NCBI GenBank assembly: GCA_022072165.1
Contig: JAJVIF010000001.1
Span: forward strand, 186,001 to 250,000
DNA from: a bacterium
GTDB taxonomy: Bacteria; JAJVIF01
Length of the DNA stretch: 64,000 bases
Reading direction: 5' to 3'
The notes under the pieces: model-generated
What the model saw: only the letters and a program-made list of their open reading frames with translations
Database searches by the model: none
What the model was told of the DNA's origin: nothing
In this document: positions 50,341 to 58,629 of the stretch, in pieces
Numbering within the stretch: the stretch's first letter is position 1
How the letters are laid out: each line of letters opens with the position of its first letter
Translations under genes and position numbers: made by a program

Positions 50341-51324
50341 GTGACGTCGTTGCCGCAGACCGAGGGCCGGACGGCCGGGCCGCTCGACGCCATGGGCCGG
50401 GTCGAAGCACGGCTCCTGGAACTCACCGACAACGAGATTGGCATCGTCCGGGACCTTGCCCGTCATGTCACTGTTTCCCGGGGCAAAAAACTCCGCCCCG
50501 CCTTTGTGCTGTTGGGGTGTCAGATGTACCGCCCCGACATCGATGCGGTCGCTATTGATGTCGCCTGCGCCACGGAACTGATCCACGCCGCCACGCTGCT
50601 GCACGATGATGTGGTCGACAACTCATCGACCCGTCGCGGCAAGATCTCCGCCAACTACAAATGGGGGAACACCTTCGCGGTCCTGGTGGGGGACAACCTG
50701 CTGGCCACCGCCTTTACGGCCCTTGCGCAGGCCCGAGACCTGGAACTCCTGGAGCTCTTCTTTTCCGCGGCCAAGGAACTCGGCGAGGGGGTCATCCTGG
50801 AACTCGCCCAGAAGGAGAACTGGCGACTCACCGAGGCCGAATACCTCAACATCATCCGGAAGAAGACCGCGATCTTCTTCGCGGCCTGCTCCCGGGCTGG
50901 GGGGATGCTCGCGGGGGTCGATGAGCGCCAGCTCGAAGCCCTGCATGATTTCGCCTTCAACTTCGGGATGGCTTTTCAGATCACCGATGACCTGCTGGAC
51001 CTCCAGTCCTCCCAGGCCGCTGCCGGCAAGCCCATTGGTCAGGACTTGGTCGAAGGCCGCGTGACCCTGCCGCTGATCCGCTTCCTGCAGGATGGCGGGA
51101 AGCTCGAAGAATTGCTGGCGATCCGGACCGCCAACGGGGAGCATGAAGCCCTGGTGCATGGCCTGTCAGCACGGCTGGAGGACCTGGGGCACCTGGCGTA
51201 TGCGCGGCAACTGGCGCAGGAGTCGCTGGACCGGGCCGGGGAGGCCCTGACAGTGCTGCCAGCGTGTCCGGCGCGGGACTATCTGGCGGGCCTGATGGCG
51301 AAGCTGGTGAATCGGGAAACGTAA
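50341..51324 (+). CDS. Polyprenyl synthetase (trans-isoprenyl diphosphate synthase)
   Basis: Elongates isopentenyl diphosphate to a long-chain prenyl diphosphate, usually the side chain of a quinone. About 327 residues. The first aspartate-rich motif is LLHDDVVDNSSTRRG, the second FQITDDLLDLQ; GKKLRPAFVLLG is the substrate-binding Lys/Arg motif. The chain-length region before the first motif (CATELIHAATLLHDD) has small residues, consistent with long products. GTG 50341 is selected because GGAAGG lies about ten bases upstream; ATG 50392 is a shorter option and the frame continues upstream into the lipoprotein gene. A TACAAT at 50242 may be the -10. Confidence 0.93.
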   Translation: MTSLPQTEGRTAGPLDAMGRVEARLLELTDNEIGIVRDLARHVTVSRGKKLRPAFVLLGCQMYRPDIDAVAIDVACATELIHAATLLHDDVVDNSSTRRGKISANYKWGNTFAVLVGDNLLATAFTALAQARDLELLELFFSAAKELGEGVILELAQKENWRLTEAEYLNIIRKKTAIFFAACSRAGGMLAGVDERQLEALHDFAFNFGMAFQITDDLLDLQSSQAAAGKPIGQDLVEGRVTLPLIRFLQDGGKLEELLAIRTANGEHEALVHGLSARLEDLGHLAYARQLAQESLDRAGEALTVLPACPARDYLAGLMAKLVNRET

Positions 51325-51429
51325 GTCACGACCGCAGCGCAGCGTAATGCGGCGAGCACCGATGCTGTGCTCGTCACCCCGCTCCAAACCACAGGATCTG
51401 GAGCGGGGCTGAAGATCAAATCTGGCGTT

Positions 51430-52440
51430 TTACTTCACTCCGACAGCCATGCTATCCGGACCCACGAGGTGTTCGACCCGTGCCTCCTGGAACCCGGCCT
51501 CGCGCAGCCAGCCGATGACATCCGCGCCGGTGTAGTCGAATCCGCCAGAGGTTTCGATGAGCATGTTCAGGCTCATCATGAGACCGAAGGCATTCACCCG
51601 GCGATCGTCATCGATGAGGCAGTCGTAGACGATGAGTGCGCCGCCTGCCGGGAGGGCATCGTAGGCCTTGGCGATGAGCATTTTCTTGGTCGGCAGATCC
51701 CAGTCATGCAGGATGTGCCCCATGGTGATGACATCGGCCTGGGGAAGCGGATCGGCGAAGAAGTCGCCAGACGCGAAGGTCGCGCGCGCCTCGAGCTGCA
51801 ACGACGCCATGTACTCCTCGAAGATCGGCGCGACCTGCGGCAGATCGAATCCGATCCCGGTCAGAGGTGGCTGGGCGAGGCAAATCTGGGCGACCAGATC
51901 GCCCTGGGCGGTACCGACATCACAAATGGAGGTGTAGCCGCTCCAGTCGAATTGCCGGGCGATCGCCATGTTCGCGCCATGGGAGATGCCGGTCATGGCT
52001 GCGAGGAAGCCCCGGAGTCGCGCCGGGTCGGCATAGAGCTCGCCGAAGAGGTCCTGGCCGTGGCCGGCTTCGTTCTGCGGCTTCCCGGTCTTGAGGGCTT
52101 CGGTGAGATGTCCCCAAAAGGGATAGAGCCGGTGATTCGCCATCTCCAGGATGCCCCCGATGTACGAGGGCTTCTGCCGGTCGAGAAACAGGTCCGTTTC
52201 CGGTGTATTGCCGTAGATCTCCCCGTCGCGTGTCAGGAACCCAAGAGCGACCAGCGTGTCGAGGAAGTCACGGGCGGAGCGCTCATGCAGGCCGAGGCGT
52301 CCTCGCAGGCGCTCGAACGCCTCCGGGCCGTGGGCAAGCTCGGTGAAGAGTCCAAGCTCGATGGCGGAGAGCAGCGTTTTGGAGGGCCAGAACGCGAGCC
52401 CGGTTTGCATGATGAGGTCGGGAGTGAGAGGAGCAGGCAT
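51430..52440 (-). CDS. SAM-dependent O-methyltransferase-like protein
   Basis: A 336-residue class I methyltransferase of the plant/bacterial O-methyltransferase type (PF00891-like). The N-terminal winged-helix dimerisation domain has [14 protein letters not shown] and [19 protein letters not shown]; the SAM-binding region has [15 protein letters not shown] (motif I, usually GGG or GTG), [10 protein letters not shown] and the late motif [17 protein letters not shown] with the putative catalytic His. The substrate is unknown; quinone, carotenoid or small phenol methylation are all possible, and the polyprenyl synthase gene next door makes a quinone plausible. ATG 52440 is chosen; GTG 52461 is an alternative. 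Confidence 0.9.
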   Translation of the reverse strand: MPAPLTPDLIMQTGLAFWPSKTLLSAIELGLFTELAHGPEAFERLRGRLGLHERSARDFLDTLVALGFLTRDGEIYGNTPETDLFLDRQKPSYIGGILEMANHRLYPFWGHLTEALKTGKPQNEAGHGQDLFGELYADPARLRGFLAAMTGISHGANMAIARQFDWSGYTSICDVGTAQGDLVAQICLAQPPLTGIGFDLPQVAPIFEEYMASLQLEARATFASGDFFADPLPQADVITMGHILHDWDLPTKKMLIAKAYDALPAGGALIVYDCLIDDDRRVNAFGLMMSLNMLIETSGGFDYTGADVIGWLREAGFQEARVEHLVGPDSMAVGVK

Positions 52441-52585
52441 GGGGTGGGGAGTCCTGTGCACGAGATGAATGTGAGCAGCGTCCGCATTATGGGCGCTCTG
52501 GGACTCATCAACGCAAGTGAACCGATGTCCGGTACACTAATCCCCCGGCCGCTCACCGTTGACGTGCCAAGGAAGGATCCTGTCC

Positions 52586-53647
52586 ATGCCCGCTCGTAAA
52601 CCCTGGCTCGCTCTCTCGACCCTGACCGTCCTGGCTCTCATCGGGCTCTTCGCGTTCGGACGTCCCGCGACATCGCAGGCGGCCCCCAAGAAGAGTGACC
52701 GTATTGCCCTCCTCTATGCCGAAGGGGTCATCATGGGCGATTCCCCCGAGGACAGCTTCTTTGGAGGCTCGGGCAACGTCTCCAGCATCGCCATGGTGCA
52801 GAAGCTGGAAGAAATCCGGAAGGATGACCAGATCAAGTCGGTCGTTATCCGGGTCAACTCACCGGGCGGGTCAGCCGCCGCCAGCCAGGAAATCTACGAC
52901 GCGATCGTGAAGGTGAAGACTGTCAAGCCGGTCTACATCAGCATGGGCGACATCTGCGCGTCGGGGGGGTACTACATCTCCGCGCCCGCGACCCGGGTCT
53001 GGGCGACGCCCGCCACGCTCACCGGCAGCATCGGGGTCATCATGGAACTCCCCCGGTACGACAAAATGCTGGACAAAATCGGGGTGGAGTTCCGGACCCT
53101 GAAAGCCGGCGCCCGCAAAGACATCGGCTCCGGGACTCGCGAAATGACCGCTGAAGAACGGGCCATCCTGGAGAAGCTCCTGACAACCACACATGACCAG
53201 TTCATCAAAGCGGTGAGTGCCGGACGAGTCGCTGCGGGGCAGGCGGAGTTCGATGAAGCGATGGTCCGGACCCTGGCTGATGGCACCATCTGGACCGGCG
53301 AAGACGCCAAAGCGGCCGGCCTGGTGGACGAACTCGGGGGGCTGCAGGATGTTCTGATCTATGCCGCCACCCAGGCGGGGCTGGACCCCGACGATTTCGT
53401 GGTCGACGAAATGACCATGACCTTCATGGACGAGCTGATGAAGTCCCTGGGGATGGAGATGCGGGGTCCCTTCGGGAGGCTGCAGTCGATGCTGGGCGCG
53501 TTAGCGCTGCGATCGATGATGCCGGCGCAGCTGCCACTGGCGATGCCGCAGCAGTCGAGTCTGCCGATTCCCCAAACGGGGGCGCTGGGGCTGGCGAACC
53601 GCATGTTCCTGTGCGAGCCGCTTCTCTCCGGCGGCCTGAGCTACTAA
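52586..53647 (+). CDS. sppA: Signal peptide peptidase SppA, short form
   Basis: Membrane-anchored serine peptidase that degrades signal peptides. About 353 residues, the short SppA form. One N-terminal hydrophobic segment anchors the protein; the catalytic domain has SVVIRVNSPGGSAAASQEIY, the nucleophile Ser126 in CASGGYYIS and the general base Lys178 in GARKDIGSG, a separation of 52 residues as in Bacillus SppA. The C-terminus has Met/Gln-rich segments (MMPAQLPLAMPQQ) not typical of the family. AAGGAAGGA lies eight to nine bases before ATG 52586. The maf gene starts ten bases after the stop. Confidence 0.95.
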   Translation: MPARKPWLALSTLTVLALIGLFAFGRPATSQAAPKKSDRIALLYAEGVIMGDSPEDSFFGGSGNVSSIAMVQKLEEIRKDDQIKSVVIRVNSPGGSAAASQEIYDAIVKVKTVKPVYISMGDICASGGYYISAPATRVWATPATLTGSIGVIMELPRYDKMLDKIGVEFRTLKAGARKDIGSGTREMTAEERAILEKLLTTTHDQFIKAVSAGRVAAGQAEFDEAMVRTLADGTIWTGEDAKAAGLVDELGGLQDVLIYAATQAGLDPDDFVVDEMTMTFMDELMKSLGMEMRGPFGRLQSMLGALALRSMMPAQLPLAMPQQSSLPIPQTGALGLANRMFLCEPLLSGGLSY

Positions 53648-53657
53648 GTCCGAGCCC

Positions 53658-54278
53658 ATGGCACCGCCGCCCCTGGTCCTTGCCTCCGCCTCCCCCAGGC
53701 GTCAGGAAATCCTGACCGCCCTCGGGCTCACCTTTGAGGTCGCCCCCATTACGGGGGTCACGGAAGAGCAGATGGCCGAGGACTTCTTTGGGCATCCCCG
53801 GGACCTGGCCTATCACATCGCGATGAAGAAAGCCGGCATAGCGTCCGCCACGTCCGGAAGTGCCCTCACCATCGCGGCGGACACCATCGTGGTCTGCGAT
53901 GACCGTCTGCTGGGCAAGCCGGGGTCGCCGGAGGAGGCGGCGGAGTTCCTGCGGTTGTTGTCAGGACGGACCCACGAGGTCATTACCGGGGTCGGGCTGG
54001 TCGATGGGGAGTCGGGGCGTCGGGTGACCGGCGAGGAGCGGACCCTGGTGTCGATGGTGCCGCTCTCCGCTGACGACATTGCGGGGTATCTCGCCAGTGG
54101 CGAGCCCTATGACAAGGCGGGGGGATACGGCATCCAGGGGCTCGGCAGCCTCTTTATCAGCGGGATCCAGGGGGACTACTGGAATGTCGTGGGGTTCCCG
54201 GTCTACCGGTTCCGGCAGCTATTGGCGGAACTCGGGCACGACCTGGTCGCCTGGAGTTGCACTCCGTTGAAAGTCTGA
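53658..54278 (+). CDS. maf: Maf-like nucleoside triphosphate pyrophosphatase
   Basis: House-cleaning pyrophosphatase that hydrolyses non-canonical or pyrimidine NTPs (dTTP/UTP) to monophosphates. 206 residues; family motifs LVLASASPRRQEIL at the N-terminus, AADTIVVCDDRLLGKPGSPEEA, HEVITGVGLV and the conserved GEPYDKAGGYGIQG. The phosphate-binding Ser-x-SPRR and the Asp of AADT are intact. It begins ten bases after sppA and is probably co-transcribed with it. Confidence 0.96.
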   Translation: MAPPPLVLASASPRRQEILTALGLTFEVAPITGVTEEQMAEDFFGHPRDLAYHIAMKKAGIASATSGSALTIAADTIVVCDDRLLGKPGSPEEAAEFLRLLSGRTHEVITGVGLVDGESGRRVTGEERTLVSMVPLSADDIAGYLASGEPYDKAGGYGIQGLGSLFISGIQGDYWNVVGFPVYRFRQLLAELGHDLVAWSCTPLKV

Positions 54279-54385
54279 TACTCCCCCTGCTTACCTGAAT
54301 CTGTGACCGGTGCCTCTCGAGTTAAAGCAACAGGCAGTACACTCAATAGCTGGCCACGAGGCCGGACACTGAAGGAGCGCGACCC

Positions 54386-55585
54386 ATGGACTTCGCCTTT
54401 TCCGAAGAAAATCTCCAGTACCGCGAGGCCGCCCGCGAGTTCGGCGAGCGGTACATCCAGCCCTTCGCCCATGAGTGGGATGTCGAGGGCCGGTTCACCA
54501 CCCCGATTCATCAGCAGCTGGGCGAAGCCGGCTTCCTCGGACTCTGTATCCCGCAGGAATATGGCGGGCTGGGGGCGAGCTATGTGACCTATGCGCTGGT
54601 CGTGGAAGAGATCAATCGCGCTGACACATCAGTGAGGACCATCATGTCGGTCCACAACAGCCTCATGGCCTCCACCCTCAATGAGTGGGGGTCCGAGGAG
54701 CAGAAGCAGCGCTGGCTGCCGGGCATGGCGAGTGGGGAACTGATGGGCTGTTTTGGCCTCACCGAGCCCAACGCCGGGTCCTGGGCGGTCAACCAGCAGA
54801 CCCGGGCCATCGACAAGGGGGACTACTACCTCGTCAATGGGGTGAAGTGCTGGATTTCCTGTGGCGACACCGCCGATATCGCTCTCTGCTTCGCCACGGT
54901 CGACCCGGCACTGGGGCATCGCGGCATCCTGGCGTTTGTGGCGGAGAAAGCCTCCATGCCGGGGTTCCGCGCCGGGAAGACCGAGCCGAAGATGGGCTGC
55001 CGGGCGGCACACGCCACCGAGCTGATCTTTACAGACTGCGAAGTCCCGAAAGAGAATGTCATCGGCGAGGTCGGCGATGGATTCGCCATCGCCATGGCGG
55101 CCCTTGATCATGGACGCTTTTCGGTCGCTTCCGGCTCCGTGGGTGTCGCACAGGCCTGTGTCGATAAGGCGCGGGAGTATGCGCTCCAGCGGGTCACCTA
55201 CGATGTCCCCATCGCGCAGCACCAGGCGGTGAAGCTGATGATGGGCGAAATGGTGATCGACACCGAAGCGGCCCGGCTCCTCTGCCTGCGCGCGGGGTAC
55301 CTCAAGGACCAGCATGTCCGCTCTACCCGCGAGACCTGCATCGCCAAGTACTTCGCCACCGAAATCGCGAATCGCAATGCCTACAAAGCGGTCCAGATTT
55401 TTGGCGGCAACGGGTACTCGGCAGAGTACGACGTCGAGCGGTACTACCGGGATGCCCGGGTGCTGACCATCTACGAAGGGACCAGCGAGATCCAGCGGAT
55501 GATCATCGCCGACTACGAGTTCGGCTATCGCAAGGACAAAGCGACCCCTTCGCTGGCCCTGCGTGAACCGGCCCTGATGGCCTGA
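54386..55585 (+). CDS. Acyl-CoA dehydrogenase
   Basis: FAD enzyme introducing the alpha-beta double bond in acyl-CoA, passing electrons to electron-transfer flavoprotein. 399 residues. Motifs: EQKQRWLPGMASGELMGCFG for the substrate loop, FGLTEPNAGSW and CGDTADIALCFATV for FAD, and the catalytic Glu364 in TIYEGTSEIQRM. The FAD loop contains WISCGDT where many butyryl/short-chain enzymes have WITN, and FALTEP is FGLTEP, so it is closest in pattern to glutaryl-CoA or related short/branched-chain dehydrogenases; specificity remains open. GAAGGAG before the ATG. Confidence 0.94.
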   Translation: MDFAFSEENLQYREAAREFGERYIQPFAHEWDVEGRFTTPIHQQLGEAGFLGLCIPQEYGGLGASYVTYALVVEEINRADTSVRTIMSVHNSLMASTLNEWGSEEQKQRWLPGMASGELMGCFGLTEPNAGSWAVNQQTRAIDKGDYYLVNGVKCWISCGDTADIALCFATVDPALGHRGILAFVAEKASMPGFRAGKTEPKMGCRAAHATELIFTDCEVPKENVIGEVGDGFAIAMAALDHGRFSVASGSVGVAQACVDKAREYALQRVTYDVPIAQHQAVKLMMGEMVIDTEAARLLCLRAGYLKDQHVRSTRETCIAKYFATEIANRNAYKAVQIFGGNGYSAEYDVERYYRDARVLTIYEGTSEIQRMIIADYEFGYRKDKATPSLALREPALMA

Positions 55586-55730
55586 GCCGTGGATGCCATG
55601 CCAGGTTGCCGCCTCCGGGCCGGTCGCTGCGAAAGCAGAATCGGCTGGCTGATCCTGTCTTCCGGTGCACTCTGTGCTTCAATGCAGGAGCACGCACGCC
55701 ACTCTCACTGCCAGGGAGCACGAACCACCC

Positions 55731-56831
55731 ATGACCAAGCGCATCGCCGTTCTCGGCGGAGACGGGATCGGTCCCGAAGTTACGGCTGCAGCTATGCAGG
55801 TCCTTCAGGTCCTGAATCGCCAGCGACCTGGAACTGTCGAACTGACTGACCTCCCCTATGGAGCGGACTACTACCGGAAGCACGGGTACTCCACGCCGGA
55901 AAACGTACTCGATGAGTACCGCACTTACGATGCGATCTTTGTCGGGGCGGTGGGGGATCCCACGATCGCGGACCCCAACTATGCGAAGGACATCCTGCTG
56001 AAGATGCGCTTTGGGCTGGACCTCTACATCAACTTCCGGCCCTGCACCCTGCTGGATGAGCGGCTCTGTCCCCTGAAGGACAAAGGCATCGAGGATGTCC
56101 AGATCGTCTGCTTCCGGGAAAACACGGAGGGGGCTTATGCCGGGATCGGCGGCTTCCTGAAGCGGTACACCACCGACGAGGTCGCCATTCAGGAGGAGAT
56201 TAGCACCTACAAGGGAGTGGAACGCATCTGCCGTGCCGCCTGCGACTGGGCATTGAAGCATGGCAAGTCGCACGTCACGATGGTTGACAAGTCGAATGTC
56301 ATGACCTACAGCCACGATCTCTGGCAGCGAGTCTGGGCCCAGGTGGCAGCCGACTACCCGCAGCTCAACTGCGACTCGATGTACATGGATGCCATGTGTA
56401 TGCAGCTCGTGAAGAATCCCGAGCGCTACGAAGTCATCGTGACGAACAACATGTTCGGCGACATCCTCACCGACCTCGGAGCCATGCTCTGTGGGGGGCT
56501 CGGGCTGGCCCAGTCCGCGAATATCAATCCGGATGGTGTCTCGATGTTCGAGCCGGTGCATGGCTCGGCACCGAAGTACGCCGGCCAGAACATCGCCAAC
56601 CCGCTGGCGGCGATTCTCACGGTCCAGCTGCTCGCCGAGCATCTCGGCTTTCCAGCCTTCGCCTCAGCGGTTGAGGACGCTGTCAAAGCCTCCATCAAGA
56701 CCGGCAACACGGCCCGTGACCTGTTCGGCGGGTCTCTCGGGACACGAGAAGTCGGCCAGTGGATCGCCGACTACCTGGCAGACCACTATGACCCGGCCGC
56801 AGAGCCGGCCACCGCCGCCGCTGTCGCCTAA
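55731..56831 (+). CDS. leuB: 3-isopropylmalate dehydrogenase (LeuB type)
   Basis: Third step of leucine synthesis: oxidative decarboxylation of 3-isopropylmalate. 366 residues. IAVLGGDGIGPEVTAAAMQV at the N-terminus, the GAVGDP loop, the substrate-specificity segment LLKMRFGLDLYINFRP, RENTEGAYAGIGG, the catalytic Lys in MVDKSNVMTYSHDLW and NNMFGDILTDLGAMLCGGLG are all present. The LRFGLDLY-N-RP pattern excludes isocitrate and favours isopropylmalate, or the related tartrate dehydrogenases. leuC lies 1.8 kb downstream, supporting LeuB. The ATG at 55731 is supported by AGGGAG; longer starts are possible but unlikely. Confidence 0.9.
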   Translation: MTKRIAVLGGDGIGPEVTAAAMQVLQVLNRQRPGTVELTDLPYGADYYRKHGYSTPENVLDEYRTYDAIFVGAVGDPTIADPNYAKDILLKMRFGLDLYINFRPCTLLDERLCPLKDKGIEDVQIVCFRENTEGAYAGIGGFLKRYTTDEVAIQEEISTYKGVERICRAACDWALKHGKSHVTMVDKSNVMTYSHDLWQRVWAQVAADYPQLNCDSMYMDAMCMQLVKNPERYEVIVTNNMFGDILTDLGAMLCGGLGLAQSANINPDGVSMFEPVHGSAPKYAGQNIANPLAAILTVQLLAEHLGFPAFASAVEDAVKASIKTGNTARDLFGGSLGTREVGQWIADYLADHYDPAAEPATAAAVA

Positions 56832-56865
56832 CCGTTTTCCAGGCCTCTTCAGGAGCAGCAGACAC

Positions 56866-57327
56866 ATGGACATCCGCATCATCGACTTCCCCGGCACCAG
56901 GATGGTCGGGCTGGAGAATCGTGGGCCGTTCAGCACGATTGGCGAGGCCTGGCATCGGCTGATGCCGATTGCAGGACCGGCAGGGCTATTTCGTCCGGAC
57001 AAGCGGACCATCACGCTCTGCTGCGATCACGCCGAGGGAACCCCGGAAGCCGAATTCCTGAGCTATGTCGGCATGGAGTTCGAGGATGGCATCGCCCTCC
57101 CCAGCGAACTCACCATCCGGGAGATTCCTGCTGGTCCCTACGCCGTCGGCATTCATCGTGGGCCATATGCGGGGCTGCCCCAGTCCTGGCAGACCTTCGA
57201 GGCCGCAGTTGAGGTGGCTACTGGCCGTAAAGCGACGCGTGGGGACTGTTTTGAAATTTACGTCAATGACCCCGGGTCGACTCCGGAAGATGAACTGATC
57301 ACGGAACTCTATGTCCCCGTAGAGTGA
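56866..57327 (+). CDS. GyrI-like small-molecule binding domain protein
   Basis: A 153-residue stand-alone GyrI-like (AraC effector-binding type) domain. Typical features are MDIRIIDFPGTRMVGLENRG at the start, PFSTIGEAWHRL, the central YVGMEFEDG and the signature IPAGPYAVGIHRGPYAGLPQSWQ, followed by CFEIYVNDPG and ELYVPVE. Such domains bind hydrophobic ligands or act as gyrase inhibitors or hydrolases; which one applies here is unknown. The start follows CAGGAG and lies 34 bases after leuB, so it is probably co-transcribed. It converges on the rhodanese-E1 gene. Confidence 0.88.
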   Translation: MDIRIIDFPGTRMVGLENRGPFSTIGEAWHRLMPIAGPAGLFRPDKRTITLCCDHAEGTPEAEFLSYVGMEFEDGIALPSELTIREIPAGPYAVGIHRGPYAGLPQSWQTFEAAVEVATGRKATRGDCFEIYVNDPGSTPEDELITELYVPVE

Positions 57328-57339
57328 CCGACGAGGTCC

Positions 57340-58506
57340 TCAGCCTGGATCAACTGTGGCAGCGCAGAACGCTTCGTAATCGATGAAGCCGGGGAAGGGT
57401 GTCCCTGGCGCACAGTACGCGCATCCCGGATCGCGGTCCTGCCGCAGCTCCCGGAAGCGTCCGGAGAGCGCATCATAGGTGCAGAGGCGTCCGATGAGGG
57501 GCTCGCCGACCCCCAGGAGGAGCTTGAGCGATTCGGTCGCCTGCAATAGACCGATAACCCCAGGCAGCACACCAAGAACTCCGGCTTCCGCGCAATTTGG
57601 GGCGAGCTCCGGTGGAGGCGGGGAGGGATAGAGGCAGCGATAGCAGGGCCCTCCGGCTGCCGGATGAAACACGCTTACCTGTCCCTCGAAGCGAAAGACA
57701 GCGCCATACACCAGCGGCTTGCTCAGCAGGAGGCAGGCATCGCTCAGCAGGAACCGTGTCGGGAAATTGTCCGTGCCATCAACAATCACATCCGCGCCTG
57801 ACACCAGCGCTTCGACATTCGTGCTGGTCAGTCGCTCCTGATACGTCGTGAGTTGCAGCGATGGATTAAACGCCAGGAGTGTCTGCCGGGCGGAGTCGAC
57901 CTTCGGCTGTCCGACCCGACCGGGGGTGTGCAGGATCTGGCGCTGCAAATTCGAGACATCGACCGTGTCGCTGTCGATGAGGGTGATGGACCCCACGCCT
58001 GCCGCTGCAAGGTAGTAGGCGACTGGTGACCCCAGCCCGCCTGCGCCGACGATGAGCACCCGGGAAGCCAGCAGGCGCTGCTGGCCGGCGACCCCGACTT
58101 CCGGAATCAGGATATGCCGGTCGTAGCGCTGTAACTCCTCGGGGCTGAGTCCAGTGTGCTGGACCACCGGATGCCCCTCAGCCTTCCAGCGACTGATGCC
58201 CCCCGCCAAGGACTGCACATTGCGGTAACCGAGGCGCTGCAGGGTGTCCGCCGCCAGCAGCGACCGGGTTCCAGCGGCGCAATAGACCACGATGGACTGC
58301 TCCCGGTCCGGCAGGACCGTGTCTATGCTCATTTCCAGCTGCCCTCGAGGGATCGTGATGGCCCCAGGAAGCGTGCCCGTGGCGACTTCTCCAGGCTCCC
58401 GGACATCGAGCCACACCACGCCTGAGGCTTCAGCGGCTGCTGCCGGTGTGATCTCCTGCACCGAGGCACGGAGGGTGGCGAGCAGCGTGTCCAGAGAACC
58501 AGCCAT
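57340..58506 (-). CDS. Rhodanese-ThiF/MoeB-type E1 fusion protein
   Basis: A 388-residue fusion. An N-terminal rhodanese domain (about 5-115) has LDVREPGEVATG, and the persulfide Cys76 in VVYCAAGTRS; an E1-like adenylyltransferase (about 118-385) has GAGGLGSPVAYYLAAAGVG for ATP, NLQRQ, the zinc Cys pairs CYRC and CAYC and the active Cys in APNCAEAGVLGVLPG. Such enzymes adenylate and sulfurate the C-terminal glycine of small ThiS/MoaD-like proteins for thiamin, molybdopterin, cysteine or tRNA thiolation. The usual order is E1 then rhodanese; here it is reversed. ATG 58506 is seven bases from a TACAAT, so the transcript is likely leaderless. Confidence 0.93.
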   Translation of the reverse strand: MAGSLDTLLATLRASVQEITPAAAAEASGVVWLDVREPGEVATGTLPGAITIPRGQLEMSIDTVLPDREQSIVVYCAAGTRSLLAADTLQRLGYRNVQSLAGGISRWKAEGHPVVQHTGLSPEELQRYDRHILIPEVGVAGQQRLLASRVLIVGAGGLGSPVAYYLAAAGVGSITLIDSDTVDVSNLQRQILHTPGRVGQPKVDSARQTLLAFNPSLQLTTYQERLTSTNVEALVSGADVIVDGTDNFPTRFLLSDACLLLSKPLVYGAVFRFEGQVSVFHPAAGGPCYRCLYPSPPPPELAPNCAEAGVLGVLPGVIGLLQATESLKLLLGVGEPLIGRLCTYDALSGRFRELRQDRDPGCAYCAPGTPFPGFIDYEAFCAATVDPG

Positions 58507-58513
58507 AATGCCG

Positions 58514-58519
58514 ATTGTA
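58514..58519 (-). promoter_or_regulatory. -10 element of a predicted leaderless mRNA
   Basis: TACAAT on the minus strand, seven bases before the rhodanese-E1 fusion ATG; the divergent leuC element lies 40 bases away. Confidence 0.55.
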
Positions 58520-58559
58520 CTGGCCACCGCGGAAACCATCGGCCCCTGCGGGGCATGTG

Positions 58560-58565
58560 TACAAT
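58560..58565 (+). promoter_or_regulatory. Candidate -10 element of leuC
   Basis: TACAAT in a TGTGTACAATCG context, also found before the hydroxyacyl-CoA dehydrogenase at 25457; implies a leader of about 58 bases with no leucine-rich leader peptide. Confidence 0.5.
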
Positions 58566-58629
58566 CGGTTACAGACCTCCTCACCCACCAGGAGCGAGAG
58601 AGACTGCAGAGAAGGAGCGCACGTACGCT

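Noticed and set aside
51377-51408. Ten-bp inverted repeat CCCCGCTCCA/TGGAGCGGGG between the polyprenyl synthase and methyltransferase genes, considered as a terminator
   Set aside because: Neither strand has a T run after the stem; a convergent Rho-dependent or structural role is possible but unsupported.
51367-52599. A 410-codon plus-strand frame opposite the methyltransferase
   Set aside because: Shadow of an enzyme with complete motifs on the minus strand.
58566-58629. Leucine attenuator before leuC
   Set aside because: No leader peptide with leucine codons and no alternative hairpins in the 58-base leader.
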